NCBI GenBank assembly: GCA_018398585.1
Contig: JAGTTD010000002.1
Coordinates: forward strand, 28,202,186-28,266,185
Direction: 5' to 3'
Source: Simmondsia chinensis
Lineage: Eukaryota; Streptophyta; Magnoliopsida; Caryophyllales; Simmondsiaceae
DNA: 64,000 bases
The notes below the pieces were generated by a model. That model worked only from the letters and a program-made list of their open reading frames with translations, did not search any database and was not told the origin of the DNA. Positions within the stretch are counted from its first letter, which is position 1. Each line of letters opens with the position of its first letter. Made by a program: the position numbers and the translations under genes. Below are positions 23,065 to 34,765 of the stretch, one piece after another.

Positions 23065-23693
23065 AGGATACTTTTTTAAAATAACATATTTTGATATTTT
23101 TATTTCCAAATTAGAAACTAAAAATTTAAAGTTATCGAAATAGCATGCAAAAATTAAAAATTACCAAAACAACATGCCTAGTCAGCATGGCAGTACCACA
23201 TAAGTAAGGGCATTTGGACATTTTTTATTTTTAAAATTTAAAAAAAAGATTTTTTTTAACGGTTGGAACAACCTTTCACCAAAATATTTAAAAAAATTAA
23301 TGTAGCCTAAATTTTTTATATAACATATAAATTTAGATATATAACAACAATAATAAAAGTAGATATACTTTTTTCTTACAATAAATTTTTAAAATTTGAC
23401 ATATCGAATAATAGTATCTGTATAATACAATACTAAAAATTTAGTTAACATTAAATTTTTTTTACATTTTGGTGAAAACTTATTGCAGCCGTATTAAAAA
23501 AACTTTTCTTTTTTTTGTAATTTTGAAAAAAGAAAAATGACCAAAATATCCTTACTTAGGTGGCAATGCTATGCTAACTGGGCATGCTGTTTTAGTAATT
23601 TTCAATTCTCGCGTGCTATTTTGGTAACTTTGAATTTTTGTGTGCTTTTTTAGAAATAAAAATGTTAAAATATGTTATTTTGAAAAATCACTC
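23065..23693. mobile_element. Foldback MITE with 9-bp target duplication
   Basis: The arms at about 23065-23290 and 23465-23693 are inverted copies: AAAATAACATATTTTGATATTT against the reverse of AAAATGTTAAAATATGTTATTT, and AGCATGCAAAAATT against AATTCTCGCGTGCT. The flanking 9-mers are TAACTATGT (23056-23064) and TAACTATAT (23694-23702), eight of nine identical, the duplication size usual for Mutator-like elements. It has no coding capacity. Confidence 0.65.
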
Positions 23694-23702
23694 TAACTAT
23701 AT

Positions 23703-24122
23703 ATATGTGTGAAATATTTTTCCACTTTTCTATATAAAAGTATGCTTTCTTTCTTTTTTTTTTCTTTTTTTCATATACCTATCAAGATATTCACAAAAAT
23801 AGAGATATGTACAAATATTTGGACAATTTTCTCAGCTATTTATATGTTTAACAAAAATAACAAATATTAAATTTCTCCCTTCCATTTTAAAGATATAAAT
23901 ATATAACTAGAAAAATAATTTATAGTATCTATTGATAATATCATTTCTTTTTCTTTTACGATTTATTAATTTGTTGGTACATATAATTATATATATGTAA
24001 AATATTTATTTTTTTACATCCAAAATTATTTTTCTCTTCTTTCTATATATACAAAAATAATTATATACACATACATGGGCTCATAAAATATATTTTACGT
24101 TCTCCACATATTTATATACATT
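23703..24122. other. AT-rich interval, no gene seen
   Basis: Only T-rich and A-rich simple sequence is visible up to the LTR at 24123. Confidence 0.5.
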
Positions 24123-24604
24123 TGATACAAATGCTGCTGACGACAAATCGACATGACTAAACTCGTGACTCGGCAAATGACTCAGCTTGTGACTCGACTG
24201 GTAACTCGGTCTGTGACTCGGCACACAAGACTTTTCATGTGAGGCAGGAAGTTCTTAAGTAGGACTACGGATGCTTGATTGCAATTAGTTAGTCAATTAT
24301 CTAGTAGTATAAATAAGGGGTTAAGGCTAGGAGAGAGAAAATGTTGATAAATTTGCTTGAGTATTCTCTCTCTCCCAACCGATTCTCTCCCTCCCTCTTC
24401 AACCTAATCTTCTTCTCTATTTCTCCCTCAAGCTTCTTCGCTAACACCCCCCCTTCTCCCCTTTTCCTATACTATCTACTTATTACACATGTAAAGCTCA
24501 CAATTATATTGATATTATCAATACAAGGGTCTTTGCTTGAGATTGTTGATTGCAATTTATATTTGTGATTGAATCTGTGTGGAGTTTGGAGTTATATTGC
24601 ATCA
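24123..24604 (+). repeat. 5' LTR of deleted chromovirus
   Basis: It starts TGATACAAATG and ends TTGCATCA, 482 bp. A TATAAATAA box lies at 24308-24316. A CT-rich leader (24362-24450) follows the probable transcription start. Confidence 0.88.
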
Positions 24605-24606
24605 AT

Positions 24607-24618
24607 TGGTATCAGAGC
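24607..24618 (+). other. Primer binding site (initiator Met tRNA)
   Basis: TGGTATCAGAGC lies three bases after the 5' LTR end and defines the plus orientation. Confidence 0.9.
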
Positions 24619-24805
24619 ACTCTTTCCTCGGCTCAATTCGTACAGAGGAGGCTTGTAAAAGAGACAAAAGCACTATTGAAGTGCAATCCAAGTTCCACCC
24701 ATAACGTATTCAATGAAATATCTTAAATAGTTATTCATCAATAGTCATTCATCATAACACTTTTTTCTCGGCTCTTAACAATCGGTGAAGTCTGGTGACT
24801 ACAAC

Positions 24806-26520
24806 ATGGAAGATGGCACTAGATCATTGGTATCAAAGAGAGATTTAGTGGAAACCCTCTATCGTCAGTGCTCAGCTCTCGATCGGTCAATAAAGGAGAT
24901 GAAACATATGACTAGAGCTGGCCTCGTTCATGATCTATTGTTGTCACTGGCACCACTAGTAGCTTCAATTAGCAGGTATCATCAGAGTGATCAATGATTT
25001 GGATCACCGACTATTTTAGTGGATCATCAGCAAGGTAATTACCAATTTCCTACCCAATTTTTAGACTTTCCTCAGGATCCATTAGCTGAATTGATGAAAT
25101 TGAGGTAATTTGGACCTTTAGCCAAACACTTAAGTGCATTTGAATTGTTGATTAATCGTTGTGAATTATCTGCGAGTCATACGATCAGTGTCTTTTTGGG
25201 TGGATTTCATGAGGAACTATCAGGATGGGTTGAAATGTTTAAGCCTACCACTTTACATGACGCAATCATATTACCTGAGCTCCGGGAAAAAAAAATTACA
25301 AATACTTGAGGCGAATTAACAATCAAAACCCCTCAAAAATGGACCCCCTCCTTCTCACACATGGAAATGCAATTCATGATGGTCCTATTAACACCGACAA
25401 AATGCCGCCTACCATGCCTAACATCATTACAACCTCTCAATCCCACAACTCAAACCCTCCCCAAATCAACCAAAAAAAACAAAAAAACCCATTTCAGAAT
25501 CAACATATTGTGACTCCTGAGGAGATCGATGAACATAGGGCCAAAAATTTGTGTTTTTACTACCATCAAATTGTTTTTCCAGGGGCACAATTGCCCTGTG
25601 AGTAAACGAGTTCAGTTCTATTTGGTGGAGGTCGATGATCATACCGACGCCGTTGAGCCAGAACCTGATCCGGACCAGGATTCTCACATACCGATTCACG
25701 CTTTTGAAGGAGTTACTAATTGTCAGACTATGCCTGTCCAGGGACAATGTGACAAACAAATTTTTAGTCTTCTCGTTGATAATGGCAATACCCGTAACTC
25801 GCTTGTCTTATCTTTAGCACATGCCTCATCTCTGTTCAGCTTCAACATGACCAAAGCATAGCACATTGAAGACTTCGCTGATCTCCAGGTTTTGTTAACT
25901 GATTCCACAAAAGTTTTCGATGAGTCTCCAAGCTTACCGATGTACCGTCTGGGGTTCGATCATCGAATTCCATTGAAATGGACAAAAAGTAGTATTGTCT
26001 ATGCCCTCTTTCGTCTTTGGGCAGCTAATATTTTGCGTATGGCTCTATCGCGCACTTCATCTGAGTTTCACTCTAAGTTATAACAGGTGTGGCATTCAGA
26101 TCCGGGTATGAGTTATATCATCATGGTTCTATCCCCCACTTCTTCTGAGTTTCATGCCAAGTTACATAAAGTATGGCATTCAGACCTGACTATGGGGCGT
26201 ATCATTGAGGATGAACAGTTCGGACCATTTATGGGTCAGCTCTACACTTGGCAGCTCGGTCCACTTCACCACTGGGTACCATTAGTAGTTGGCTACGATA
26301 CCGATTTATGTTAGTTTATTTTAGTGTCATTCTATGATTCTGCTCAGGGCAGTCTTATTGAGGTTGAGACTACTTATCACCGACTTGTTGCTACTCAGGC
26401 GCTCGTTCAATGGACTGGTCAGACTCCGACAATGTAACATAGGAAATTCTTTAGGACCTTCAGTGCTGTTTTCCTAGAGTTGACCCTTGGGGACAAGGGT
26501 CATTTCACCCGGGGGGGGGG
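24806..26520 (+). pseudogene. Chromovirus gag-pol remnant with large internal deletion
   Basis: The start at 24806 gives MEDGTRSLVSKRDL, followed by coiled-coil text. Capsid text then follows near 25100-25290, such as 'LIS/TISVFLGGFHEELS', 'MFKPTTLHDAI' and 'FGPLAK', in a broken frame. The protease segment at 25529-25861 has 'IHAFEGVTNCQTMPVQG' and an active-site region 'LLVDNGNTRNSL' in which the usual Asp-Ser/Thr-Gly is Asp-Asn-Gly. At about 25955 'DHRIPLKW', the start of reverse transcriptase, is joined to unrelated downstream text. The end (26370-26510) reads 'ALVQWTGQTPTM' and 'LGDKGHFTRGG', a chromodomain-type C-terminus. Many stops; inactive. Confidence 0.8.
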
Positions 26521-26523
26521 TAT

Positions 26524-26841
26524 TCATACAAATGCTACTAACGACAAATCAGTGTGACTCAACTCGTGACTCTGCAGATGAGACAGCTCTTGACTTGACT
26601 GGAAACTCGGTCCGTGACTCGACACACATGACTTGTCATGTGAGGCAGGAAGTTAATAAGTACGATTATAGATGCTTGATTATAATTGTAAGCCAATTGT
26701 CTAATAGTATAAATAGGGGTTAAGGCTAGGAGAGAGAAAACGTTGACGAATTTGCTTGAGTATTCTCTCTCTCCCAACCGATTCTCTCCCTCCCTCTTCT
26801 ACCTAATCTTCTTCTCTATTTCTCCCTCAATCTTCTTCTCT

Positions 26842-26883
<42 letters not shown>

Positions 26884-27017
26884 ACTATCTACTTATTATA
26901 CATGTAAAGCTTGCAATTATAGTGATATTACCAATGCAACGGTCTTTGCTTGAGATTATTGATTGTAATTTATATTTGTGATTGAATCTATGTGAAATTT
27001 GGAGTTGTATTACATCA
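26524..27017 (+). repeat. 3' LTR of deleted chromovirus
   Basis: It matches 24123-24604 and 31783-32257. The first dinucleotide is TC instead of TG. A 31-base C run (26848-26878) has expanded from a seven-C stretch in the 5' LTR. Confidence 0.88.
26848..26878. repeat. Homopolymer C run (31 bases)
   Basis: The run lies inside the 3' LTR leader, where the sister LTRs have only short C stretches. It could form G-quadruplexes on the minus strand, or its length could be a sequencing artefact. Confidence 0.8.
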
Positions 27018-27581
27018 ATATTTACCAAAAATACATAAAAATAAAATTTTCACAATTTTGTATTAATATATGCCCAATAATAAATTTTGTTTTCCCCCCA
27101 TATATATGTGTATATGTATATAATTTGAGTAGATAATTTGAATGGATCTTGTTTTATTCATCTCTATTTACATTCATCATATAACCTAATCAAACCAATG
27201 CGTTGTTGAGAAAAATTACAAATCATATAAAAATGATAAAATGGACAAAGAACATTAGTTAAAATAATGGTATCAATTTTAATTTGAAACAGTTAAATTA
27301 TCTGGACTAAATTTATTAAAAATAGAAAAACCACCAGTGTAACACAAGGGTAAAAACCTAGTAAATTTAATTAACATGGGGATGGATGTATGACTTGGTT
27401 TTATAGCTTCTAAATATGAGGATGGTGTAAAATCTTCTCAATTTATTTGAGTGTCAACACAACTTATTGAATATTTTGTTCAATGATAATGTTTTCAAGT
27501 TCTATTTTTATTTTTGAAAGAAAAAACACTGTCTTATTTAATCCCTAATATTAATGGAGATTTTATTATCAAATGAACGTG

Positions 27582-27773
27582 TTTAGTCCCATTTTGATCA
27601 CCTACGTGGCAAACAATTAACAGTTTGGTCACCCAAGTAAGGTCGTGGAAATTTTGGTCGCTTAACTCTTAATTGTGCTTTTATTATGAGTTGGATGACT
27701 ACATATTTCAAAGTTGGGCTTGGATGACCAAATTGCCTACTTTTAGCCAGATTGGTGATCAAAAGGAGACCTA
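27582..27773. mobile_element. Small foldback MITE-like repeat (copy 1)
   Basis: TTTAGTCCCATTTTGATCACC pairs with GGTGATCAAAAGGAGACCTAA, and AGTTTGGTCACCCAAG with CTTGGATGACCAAATT. It is about 190 bp and non-coding. The duplicate in copy 2 is at 32821-33012. Confidence 0.55.
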
Positions 27774-27939
27774 ACTCTCATTTGAGTGTTAGATATTGTG
27801 TTTTGGTAGCTGTTCATTTAACTAACAATTTGCACCTTTTCAATTTAATTTACGTTTTTCTTGACCTTGTAATATGGTAAAAAACTAAGTGATGCCTTAA
27901 GAACTATGAGAATTTGTTTAACCACTATTTTCTTTCTTC

Positions 27940-29475
27940 TTTTTTTTTTTTGACAAGTTAGTGTGATATACCATATATGAAGAAAATATATATGTACAAG
28001 TCTGTGACGGATATACCCCAAGTCATGGCCAAAAAGATCTACATCAATGAATCAAAAAATGAATCAACTACAACTAAGAAGCATCAAAGATTGACATGAC
28101 CAACAAAGCAAAAGCAAAACAAAGCTAGACGTCAAACAAAACTAATGCTCAGTCTCCCCATTCTTGTAGAAGCTGAGAGTGACGCTGAGCAACACCAAGC
28201 GTAGGAGCAGCAATGAGATAGGTTTGAATCAATCCTATGATCTCCTCAATAACAGTTGAAGAAGGTCTAGACTGAGAGCGCTGAATCCTTAGTTTACACT
28301 CATATTAGAGGATATAAACTGTTGCAGAGAGGCAAAGGCAGACCGGAACATGATCCACCCCACGTCCACAGAGCTGAGTGGCAGCCCAAGAACAAGCTCA
28401 CACCAAGGAAGCACGGGTCAGGAAAATGATGTGCACGATGACACCCTAGACCAAACAGAAGCAAAGACGCTACCGGCGAAGAAGAGATGGCCATGCAAAT
28501 CATCATCTGAACCACATAGCACACACTAAGACTAGGTGCCCTGAACCTACTGTCTCAGCAATCTGTCACGAGCCCAAAGTTGCTCACAGGAGGCAAGCCA
28601 TAGAATGAATGAGTGCTTAGGAATGTGCAACTATAACCAAAGAAGATGATGGATGGAATCCTCCTCCCTCCTGCTACAAATCATCTCCCAGGCTGATCTG
28701 GTGGTGAATAATCCTGAATTGGTCACCCATCCACCTAATATGGTCAACTACACGTTGATGAGGTCTGAAGTCAACATAATCCCAAATAGATAGCAGCTCA
28801 ACCCTCTCCTGTTGAAGCCACCACTGATCACCCTCAATAATGTCAAAAATGCGTGAGCCCCATACGTGATTAGCAGAAGTCAAAGTGTGGTCGTGAACCA
28901 ACCTATCAAATGCCCACAAGGTAGCCAGTAGTTAGCCCAAAGTGCAATGTCATGCCTATCTCCAACGATGGGTCTAAATGCTCCATCACACAAGGACCAA
29001 ACACTAAGCATGCTCCTCCACGATCAAGGAATTGACACTGTCAGCTCAATCTCTCAGAAGCTCTTCTCCTGGAGTCGATTGGCATGAATCCACTGAGGCC
29101 ACAGAGAATCACGATCAGAGAGCAGAACCCATATGTGTGTCACAATAGAAGCCTGGTTCCACTTTGTCAGGCGGCAAATCCAAGACCAACCTCTCTACGA
29201 GGGTAACCGGGGCTATCGAAGTGCTCTTCCACAGAAAAGAAAAAAGCATCAACTCGATCTTCTTGAAGATTGCCTTCGGAAGAATGAAGATATATGACTA
29301 ATAGACCTGAATAAAAAATGACACCGACCTAATTAGCTGTAAATTCCTAGCATAAGAAAGAGCCTATGAATTCGAAAGCCGAATGTGAGCCAGGATGCGA
29401 TCCAAGAGAGGCTTGCAGTGGATGATTTTATCAAAACAAGCAAAACTTGAAAGACACGTTCATGGACATTAAAAT
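27940..29475 (-). pseudogene. LINE L1 ORF2 3' part, 5'-truncated (copy 1)
   Basis: The minus strand ends in a poly(A) tail, seen as the T run 27940-27951. Upstream of it are the end of an L1 reverse transcriptase region and a zinc-binding zf-RVT-type domain. Recognisable pieces are 'QISLGDDL' near 28680 and 'RHQAQGAKSSCVLCGSDDD'-type text in the better preserved copy. Frameshifts and stops split it into short frames, and the endonuclease and reverse transcriptase core are absent. It is a typical 5'-truncated LINE copy, duplicated as 33172-34765. Confidence 0.8.
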
Positions 29476-30431
29476 TAGCAATTAAAACTTTTGACGATTG
29501 AGTCATGCTTGAATTTTGGTTGCACCAACGAGTGGGTCTGTATTAAGTTACATGTATCTAACATCACAAGCCAATGAAAATAATACCAAATCTAACTTCA
29601 ATTTCATTGTGGGGCTAAATTGATATAATCTAAATTGTACAATGACTAAGTTAACATAATTAGAAGTAATTTTATTAGCATAGTAGAAAATGTCAAAAAA
29701 AACTCTTGACATAAGCAACCCTAAAATATATAATAAAAATTGGATAACATATAGTCATATAAAATTAAAAATTAGGGAAATAGTCTTTCTTTACAAACTC
29801 AAGAGTGAGTGAGGGAACCAAAGAGAGAAATATTTGAGAATTAGAAGGCAAGCATGTGTTACAGGAACTTGATCCCACAACCCCAATTTGGTGGACCAAC
29901 AGTCTAAGGCTTGTACTAATACTGTGAATTCACCTAGTGCTTTAGATAGCATAAATTTTCTATTTTCTATTTTCTATACAAACATATGTACATTTCTAAA
30001 GGTTGGGTGGTAAAGTTAAGGGGTATATGTATTAAAAAAATGAGCATTTATATGTACAAAAATATATAAAACATGGTGGTTTTCAATATTGCCTTAATCT
30101 ACTTCATAGTACAAAAAATATTACGATTGCTTGTATACTGCCTACACAATCTGCAAATATACAATAATTCGTTGTCGCTTGATATTTCGTGGGTCCATGA
30201 GACTTTCTTAATTTATGTCCTTGTAATGAATTTTTTTTTCAGTGGATGGTTGTTGCTAGATTCTAATTGAACCACTTCCCACTGCTGCGATGTGCAGTTG
30301 TACTTTGCACATAATTGGGCGGTGTACCCCATGCATGATTTACTGCGATTGCCAACTGTACTATAAATATATAGTCGAGTTTCATGTTTATCACATATAC
30401 TAGTACACACCAATGTCCCTATTATTGGAAA

Positions 30432-30463
<32 letters not shown>

Positions 30464-30500
30464 GAGGAGGAATTACCAACCTCATAACCATGTTTACAAT
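29476..30500. other. Non-coding spacer of duplicated segment (copy 1)
   Basis: The AT-rich spacer has a partner at 34766-35973. Copy 1 lacks about 220 bp that copy 2 has at its start. A stretch around 29860-29940 (ACTTGATCCCACAACCCC) has a weak resemblance to a tRNA-derived SINE box but is not enough for a call. Confidence 0.5.
30432..30462. repeat. Homopolymer G run (31 bases)
   Basis: The equivalent place in copy 2 (about 35936) has only GGGGG, so the run expanded after the duplication, or its length is an assembly artefact. The Pro-rich minus-strand frame across it is not a gene. Confidence 0.85.
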
Positions 30501-30695
30501 TGTGAAGAACCAACTATGCTTTGATTTAATGGTAAATGTGATACAAGGATAATCTAAGTATGGAGCCAAGGAGAGAGCAAATAAAGAATAATATTGACCT
30601 CCCTAAACACATGCAAATCAAGAGTAAAAAGGGTAAAGAATCATATCCCTAATTGTCTTTCCTAGAATACAATATACTATAGAATATACTTTAAT
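30501..30695 (-). repeat. Copia 3' LTR (copy 1)
   Basis: The segment matches 35974-36169 and 41700-41884. On the minus strand it starts TATTAAAGTATATTC after a purine-rich tract (AAATTGAGGGGCG) and ends GTTCTTCACA. Confidence 0.75.
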
Positions 30696-31585
30696 ACGCC
30701 CCTCAATTTGAGGGTGGTAGAGCCACATGAAGATTGATCTTGTGGTATTGGAAGAGGTCATTGCTGAATCCGTTGTGAAGATGTCAACAATTTGCTGAGT
30801 TGTACGAGAGTAGCGAACTTGGAGGTCACCTTGGAAAAACTTCTCATGAACAAAATGGCAGTCAATGTCAACATGCTTGTGCGATCATTCGAGATAGGGT
30901 TGGTAGTGAGGAAGGAAGCAGAGATGTTGACACAATAGATGGTGATTGGAGTTGATTGATGGAGACCTAAGTCCCTCATGAGGTATAAGACCCAATCTAC
31001 TTTAGCAACGGCTTAGGAAATAGCACGGTATTCAGATTCAGCGGAGGACTTGGAAATTGTTATCTGGTTCTTGGCACACCATGAAATGAGGTTGGCACCT
31101 AGGAATAGAGCGTAGCCCATTATTGAGTGGCGAGTATCAAGACATCCTCTCCAATCAGCATCAGCAGAGACTACTACAAAGGTGCAGGTACCTGGTAGGA
31201 TCATTATTCCATGGTCGAGGGTGCCTTTGAGGTATCGAAAAATGTGCTTGACAACCTACCAATGACCTATCCTGGGGGCATGCATAAACTGGGAGACAAG
31301 ATTAACCAAAAAAACATATATCGGAACGGGCCATGGTGATATATTGGAGTGTCCTAATAGCACTTTGATACCCAATTGGGTCAGGGAGGAGATCCCCATC
31401 GGTCAAGGAGAGATGGGTTCGAGCTAGTAGAGGGGTTTTGATAGGTTTGGCATTGTGCATTTGATGTTTCGTGAGAAGGTCGATAGAATACTTGTGTTGT
31501 GAGAGGAAGTTCCAGTTTTGTGGTCAAGACATCGGTAACCCTTGTAGCGAACTGCATAACCTATGAAGATGCTTGGGATGGCCCT
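30696..31585 (-). pseudogene. Copia RNase H remnant (copy 1), internally deleted
   Basis: The minus-strand frame 31013-31204 contains the Copia RNase H signature 'GYALFLGANLISWCAKNQ' and 'SKSSAESEYRA'. The next segment (31205-31510) still matches the reverse transcriptase/RNase H junction of copy 2. At about 31510 the sequence jumps to integrase C-terminal sequence (31525-31585, equivalent to 38310-38376). The whole reverse transcriptase is therefore missing. Confidence 0.82.
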
Positions 31586-31588
31586 AGT

Positions 31589-31782
31589 GGGTAGTCTTAT
31601 CAGGGTCGAGGCTACGTATCGCCGACTTGTTGCTACACAGGTGCTCGTTCAATGGACTGGTCAGAATTCGACAATGCAACAAAGGAATTTCTTTAGGACC
31701 TTTAGCGCCGTTTACCTAGCTTTGGCCCTTGGGGACAAGGGTCATTTCACCCGGGGGGGGGGGGGGGGGGGGGGAGAGGTAT
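31589..31782 (+). pseudogene. Chromovirus chromodomain end and expanded PPT (copy 2)
   Basis: The frame carries 'ATYRRLVATQVLVQWTGQ' followed by 'LALGDKGHFTRGG', the C-terminal chromodomain-type end seen at 26370-26510. It is followed by a 22-base G run (31753-31774) at the polypurine tract. Confidence 0.75.
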
Positions 31783-32257
31783 TGATACAAACGATACTAA
31801 CGACAAATTGACATGACTCAACTCATGACTCGGCAGATGACTCAGCTCTTGACTCAACTGGTATCTCGGTCTGTGACTCGGCACACATGACTTGTCATGT
31901 GAGGCAGGAAGTTATTAAGTAGGATTACAGATGCTTGATTGTAATTTTTTAGCCAATTATCTAGTAGTATAAATAGAGGGTAAGGCTAGGAGAGAGAAAA
32001 TGTTGTTGAATTTGCTTGAGTATTCTCTCTCTCCCAACCGATTCTCTCCCTCCCTCTTCTATCTAATCTTCTTCTCTATTTCTCCCTCAAATCTTCTCTA
32101 ATCCTCTTCCCCCTTTTTCCTATACTATCTACTTGTTATACATGTAATGCTCACAATTATAGTGATATTATCAATACAACGGTCTTTGCTTGAGATTGTT
32201 GATTGCAATTTATATTTGTGATTGAATCTATGTGGAATCTGGAGTTATATTGCAACA
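31783..32257 (+). repeat. Chromovirus 3' LTR (copy 2)
   Basis: It starts TGATACAAACG and ends TTGCAACA. It matches 24123-24604 and 26524-27017, with the normal TG start retained. There is no internal region after it; the spacer shared with copy 1 follows. Confidence 0.85.
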
Positions 32258-32820
32258 ATATTTTCCAAAAATATATAAAAATAAATTTTTTACAATTTTG
32301 TAATAATATATGCCCAATAATAAATTTTGATTTCCCGATGTATATGTGTATATGTATATAATTTGAGTAGATAATTTGACTGGATCTTGTTTTATTCACT
32401 CTATTTACATTCATCACATAACCTAATCAAACCAATGCGTCGTTGAAAAAACTTACAAATTATATAAAAATGATAAAATGGACAAAGAACATTAGTTAAA
32501 ACAATGGTATCAATTATAATTTGAAACAGTGAAAATATCTAGACTAAATTTATTAAAAATAGAAAAACCACCTGTGTATCGCAAGGGGGAAAACCTAGTA
32601 AATTTAATTAATATGGGGGTGGATGTGTGACTTGGTTTTATAGCTTCTAAATATGAGGATGGTGTAAAATCTTCTAAATTTATTGGAGTGTCAACACAAC
32701 TTATTGAATATTTTGTTCAATGATAATGTTTTCAAGTTCTATTTTTTTCTTTGAAAGAAAAAACACTGTCTTATTTAATCCCTAATATTAATGGAGATTT
32801 TTCCCATCAAAGGAACGTGT

Positions 32821-33012
32821 TTAGTCCCCTTTTGGTCACTAATGTGGCAAACAATTGACAGTTTGGTCACCCAAGTAAGGTTGTGGAAATTTTGGTCGCT
32901 TAACTCTTAATTAGGCTTTTATTATGAGTTGGATGACTGCATCTTCCAAAGTTGGGCTTGGATGACCAAATTGCCTAATTTTAGCCACATTGGTGGTCAA
33001 AAGGGTACCTAA
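32821..33012. mobile_element. Small foldback MITE-like repeat (copy 2)
   Basis: TTAGTCCCCTTTTGGTCAC pairs with GGTGGTCAAAAGGGTACCTAA. It is the duplicate of 27582-27773. Confidence 0.55.
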
Positions 33013-33171
33013 CTCTCATTTGAGTCTTGGACATTGTGTTTTGGTAGTTGTTCATTTAACTAACAATTTGCACTTTTTCAATTTAATTTTTAGTTTTCTT
33101 TACCTTGTAATGTGGTACAAAAACTAAGTGATCCCTTGAGAATTATGAGAATTTGTTTAACCACTATTTTC

Positions 33172-34765
33172 TTTTTTTGATAAGTTAGTATGATATATGA
33201 AGAAAATATTTATGTGCAAGTCTACGAGGGACATACCCAAGTCATGGCCAGAAAGACCTACATCAATGAATCAAAAAAATGAATCAAATACAGCTAAGAA
33301 GCATCAAAGATTGACATGACCAACAAGCAAAAGCAAAACAAAGCTAGAAGTCAAACATAACTAATGCTCAATCTCCCCACTCCTGTAGAAGGTGAGAGTG
33401 ACACTGAGCAACACCAAGCATAGGAGAAGCAATGAGATGGCTACGAATCAATCCTGTGATCTCCTCAATAACAGTTGAAGAAGGTCTGAACTAAGAGCAT
33501 TGAATCCTTAGGTTATGCTTATACTAGAGAATATAAACTGTCGCATTAAGGCAAAGGTAGGCCAAAATATGATCCACCCCACCTCCACAGAGCTGAGCAG
33601 CAGCCCAAGAAACCAGCTCACGCTAAGGAAGCACAGGTCAGGCAAATGATGTGCACGATGACACCCTAGACCAAACAGAAGCAAAGAAGCTACAGGTGAA
33701 GAAGAGATGGCTATGCAAATCATCATCTGAACCACACAGCACACATGAAGACTTGGCGCCCTGAGCCTGATGTCTCAGCAATCTATCACAAGTCCAAAGT
33801 CGCTCACCAGAGGCAAGACATAGAATGAACGAGTGCCTAGGAACGTGCAACTGTAGCCAAAGAAGATGATGGATCGAATCCTCCCCTCTCCTGCTACAAA
33901 TCATCTCCCATGCCGATCTAGTGGTGAATAATCCCGAATGGTCACCCATCCGCCTAATATGGACAACTACACCTTGATGAGGTCTGACGTCAACATAATC
34001 CCAAATAGGTAGCAGCTTAACCCTCTCCTGCTGAAACCTCCACTGATCACCCTGAATAATGTCAAAAATGCATGAGCCCCATAGATGATCAGTAGAAGTC
34101 AAAGTACGGTCGTGAGCCAACCCATCAAATGCCCACAAGGTAGCTAGTAGTCAACCCAAAGTGCAATGTCATGCCCATCGCCAATGATGTGTCTGAAAGC
34201 TTCATCACACAAGGACTGAACACTATGCATGCTCCTCCATGACCAAGGAGTTGACCTTGTCAGCTCAATCTCTCAGAAGCTCTTTTCCTGGAGTCGATTA
34301 GCATGAATCCACTGAGGCCATAGAGAATCACAATCGGAGAGCAGAACCCATATGTGCTTCATAATAGAAGCCCGGTTCCACTTTGTTAGGCGGCGAATCC
34401 CAAGACCACGATTAGAGAGCAGAACCCGTATGTGCTTCTTAATAGAAGCCTGTTCCACTTAGTCAGGCGGCGAATCCCAAGAACACCCTCTCTATGAGGG
34501 TAACTGGGGCAATCGAAGCGCCCTTCCACAGAAAGGAAAAAAGCGTCGACTTGATCTACTTGATCATTGCCTTCGGAGAATGAAGATAGATGACTAATAA
34601 ACCTGAATAGAAAACAGCGCCAAACTAATAAGTTGTAAATGCCCAGCATAAGAAAGAGCCTGTGAATTCTAGAGCTGAATGCGAGCCAGGTGCGATCCAA
34701 GAGAGGCTTGCAGGGGATGATTTTGTCAAAACAAGCGAAAATTGAAAGACACGTTAATGGACATT
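33172..34765 (-). pseudogene. LINE L1 ORF2 3' part, 5'-truncated (copy 2)
   Basis: The minus-strand frame 33638-34138 (166 aa) holds the zf-RVT domain typical of the L1 C-terminus: 'RSAWEMI', then 'HVPRHSFILCLASGERLWT', 'DRLLRHQAQG', and a 'CVLCGSDDD...HLFFTC...VWSRV' zinc-binding pattern. Frame 34386-34700 holds the reverse transcriptase end ('LLDRTWLAFSSRI', 'LGIRRLTKWNR'). A 78-bp tandem duplication lies at 34330-34484. The poly(A) end is the T run at 33172-33178. It is a dead LINE copy carried in the segmental duplication. Confidence 0.85.
34330..34484. repeat. 78-bp tandem duplication inside L1 copy 2
   Basis: The unit from ACAATCGGAGAGCAGAACCC (34330) is repeated from ACGATTAGAGAGCAGAACCC (34408). 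Copy 1 of the segment has a single unit, so this arose after the segmental duplication. Confidence 0.85.

Larger units (their letters stand above)
24123..27017 (+). mobile_element. Internally deleted chromovirus, plus strand
   Basis: The element has a 5' LTR (24123-24604), a primer site, a shortened gag-pol remnant, a polypurine tract (G run at 26511-26520) and a 3' LTR (26524-27017). The flanking 5-mers are ACATT and ATATT, four of five identical. Reverse transcriptase, RNase H and most of integrase are missing. A third LTR of this family lies at 31783-32257 through the later segmental duplication. Confidence 0.85.
26347..31585. repeat. Segmental duplication, copy 1
   Basis: Beginning in the chromodomain remnant and passing through the 3' LTR, a non-coding spacer, an L1 end, a second spacer, a Copia LTR and Copia RNase H, this segment matches 31589-38376 in order and orientation. 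Over the part I compared by eye (about 200 bp near 28100) roughly nine bases in ten agree. Copy 1 lacks about 1.3 kb of Copia (joined at about 31510, equivalent to 36990 to 38305 in copy 2). Confidence 0.85.

Noticed and set aside
29860..29940. SINE with B-box-like ACTTGATCCCAC sequence (also 35370-35460)
   Set aside because: Only one weak box and no target duplication; its two occurrences are explained by the segmental duplication.
30213..30569. Pro-rich minus-strand protein
   Set aside because: The Pro run is a 31-base G homopolymer that is absent in the duplicate copy.
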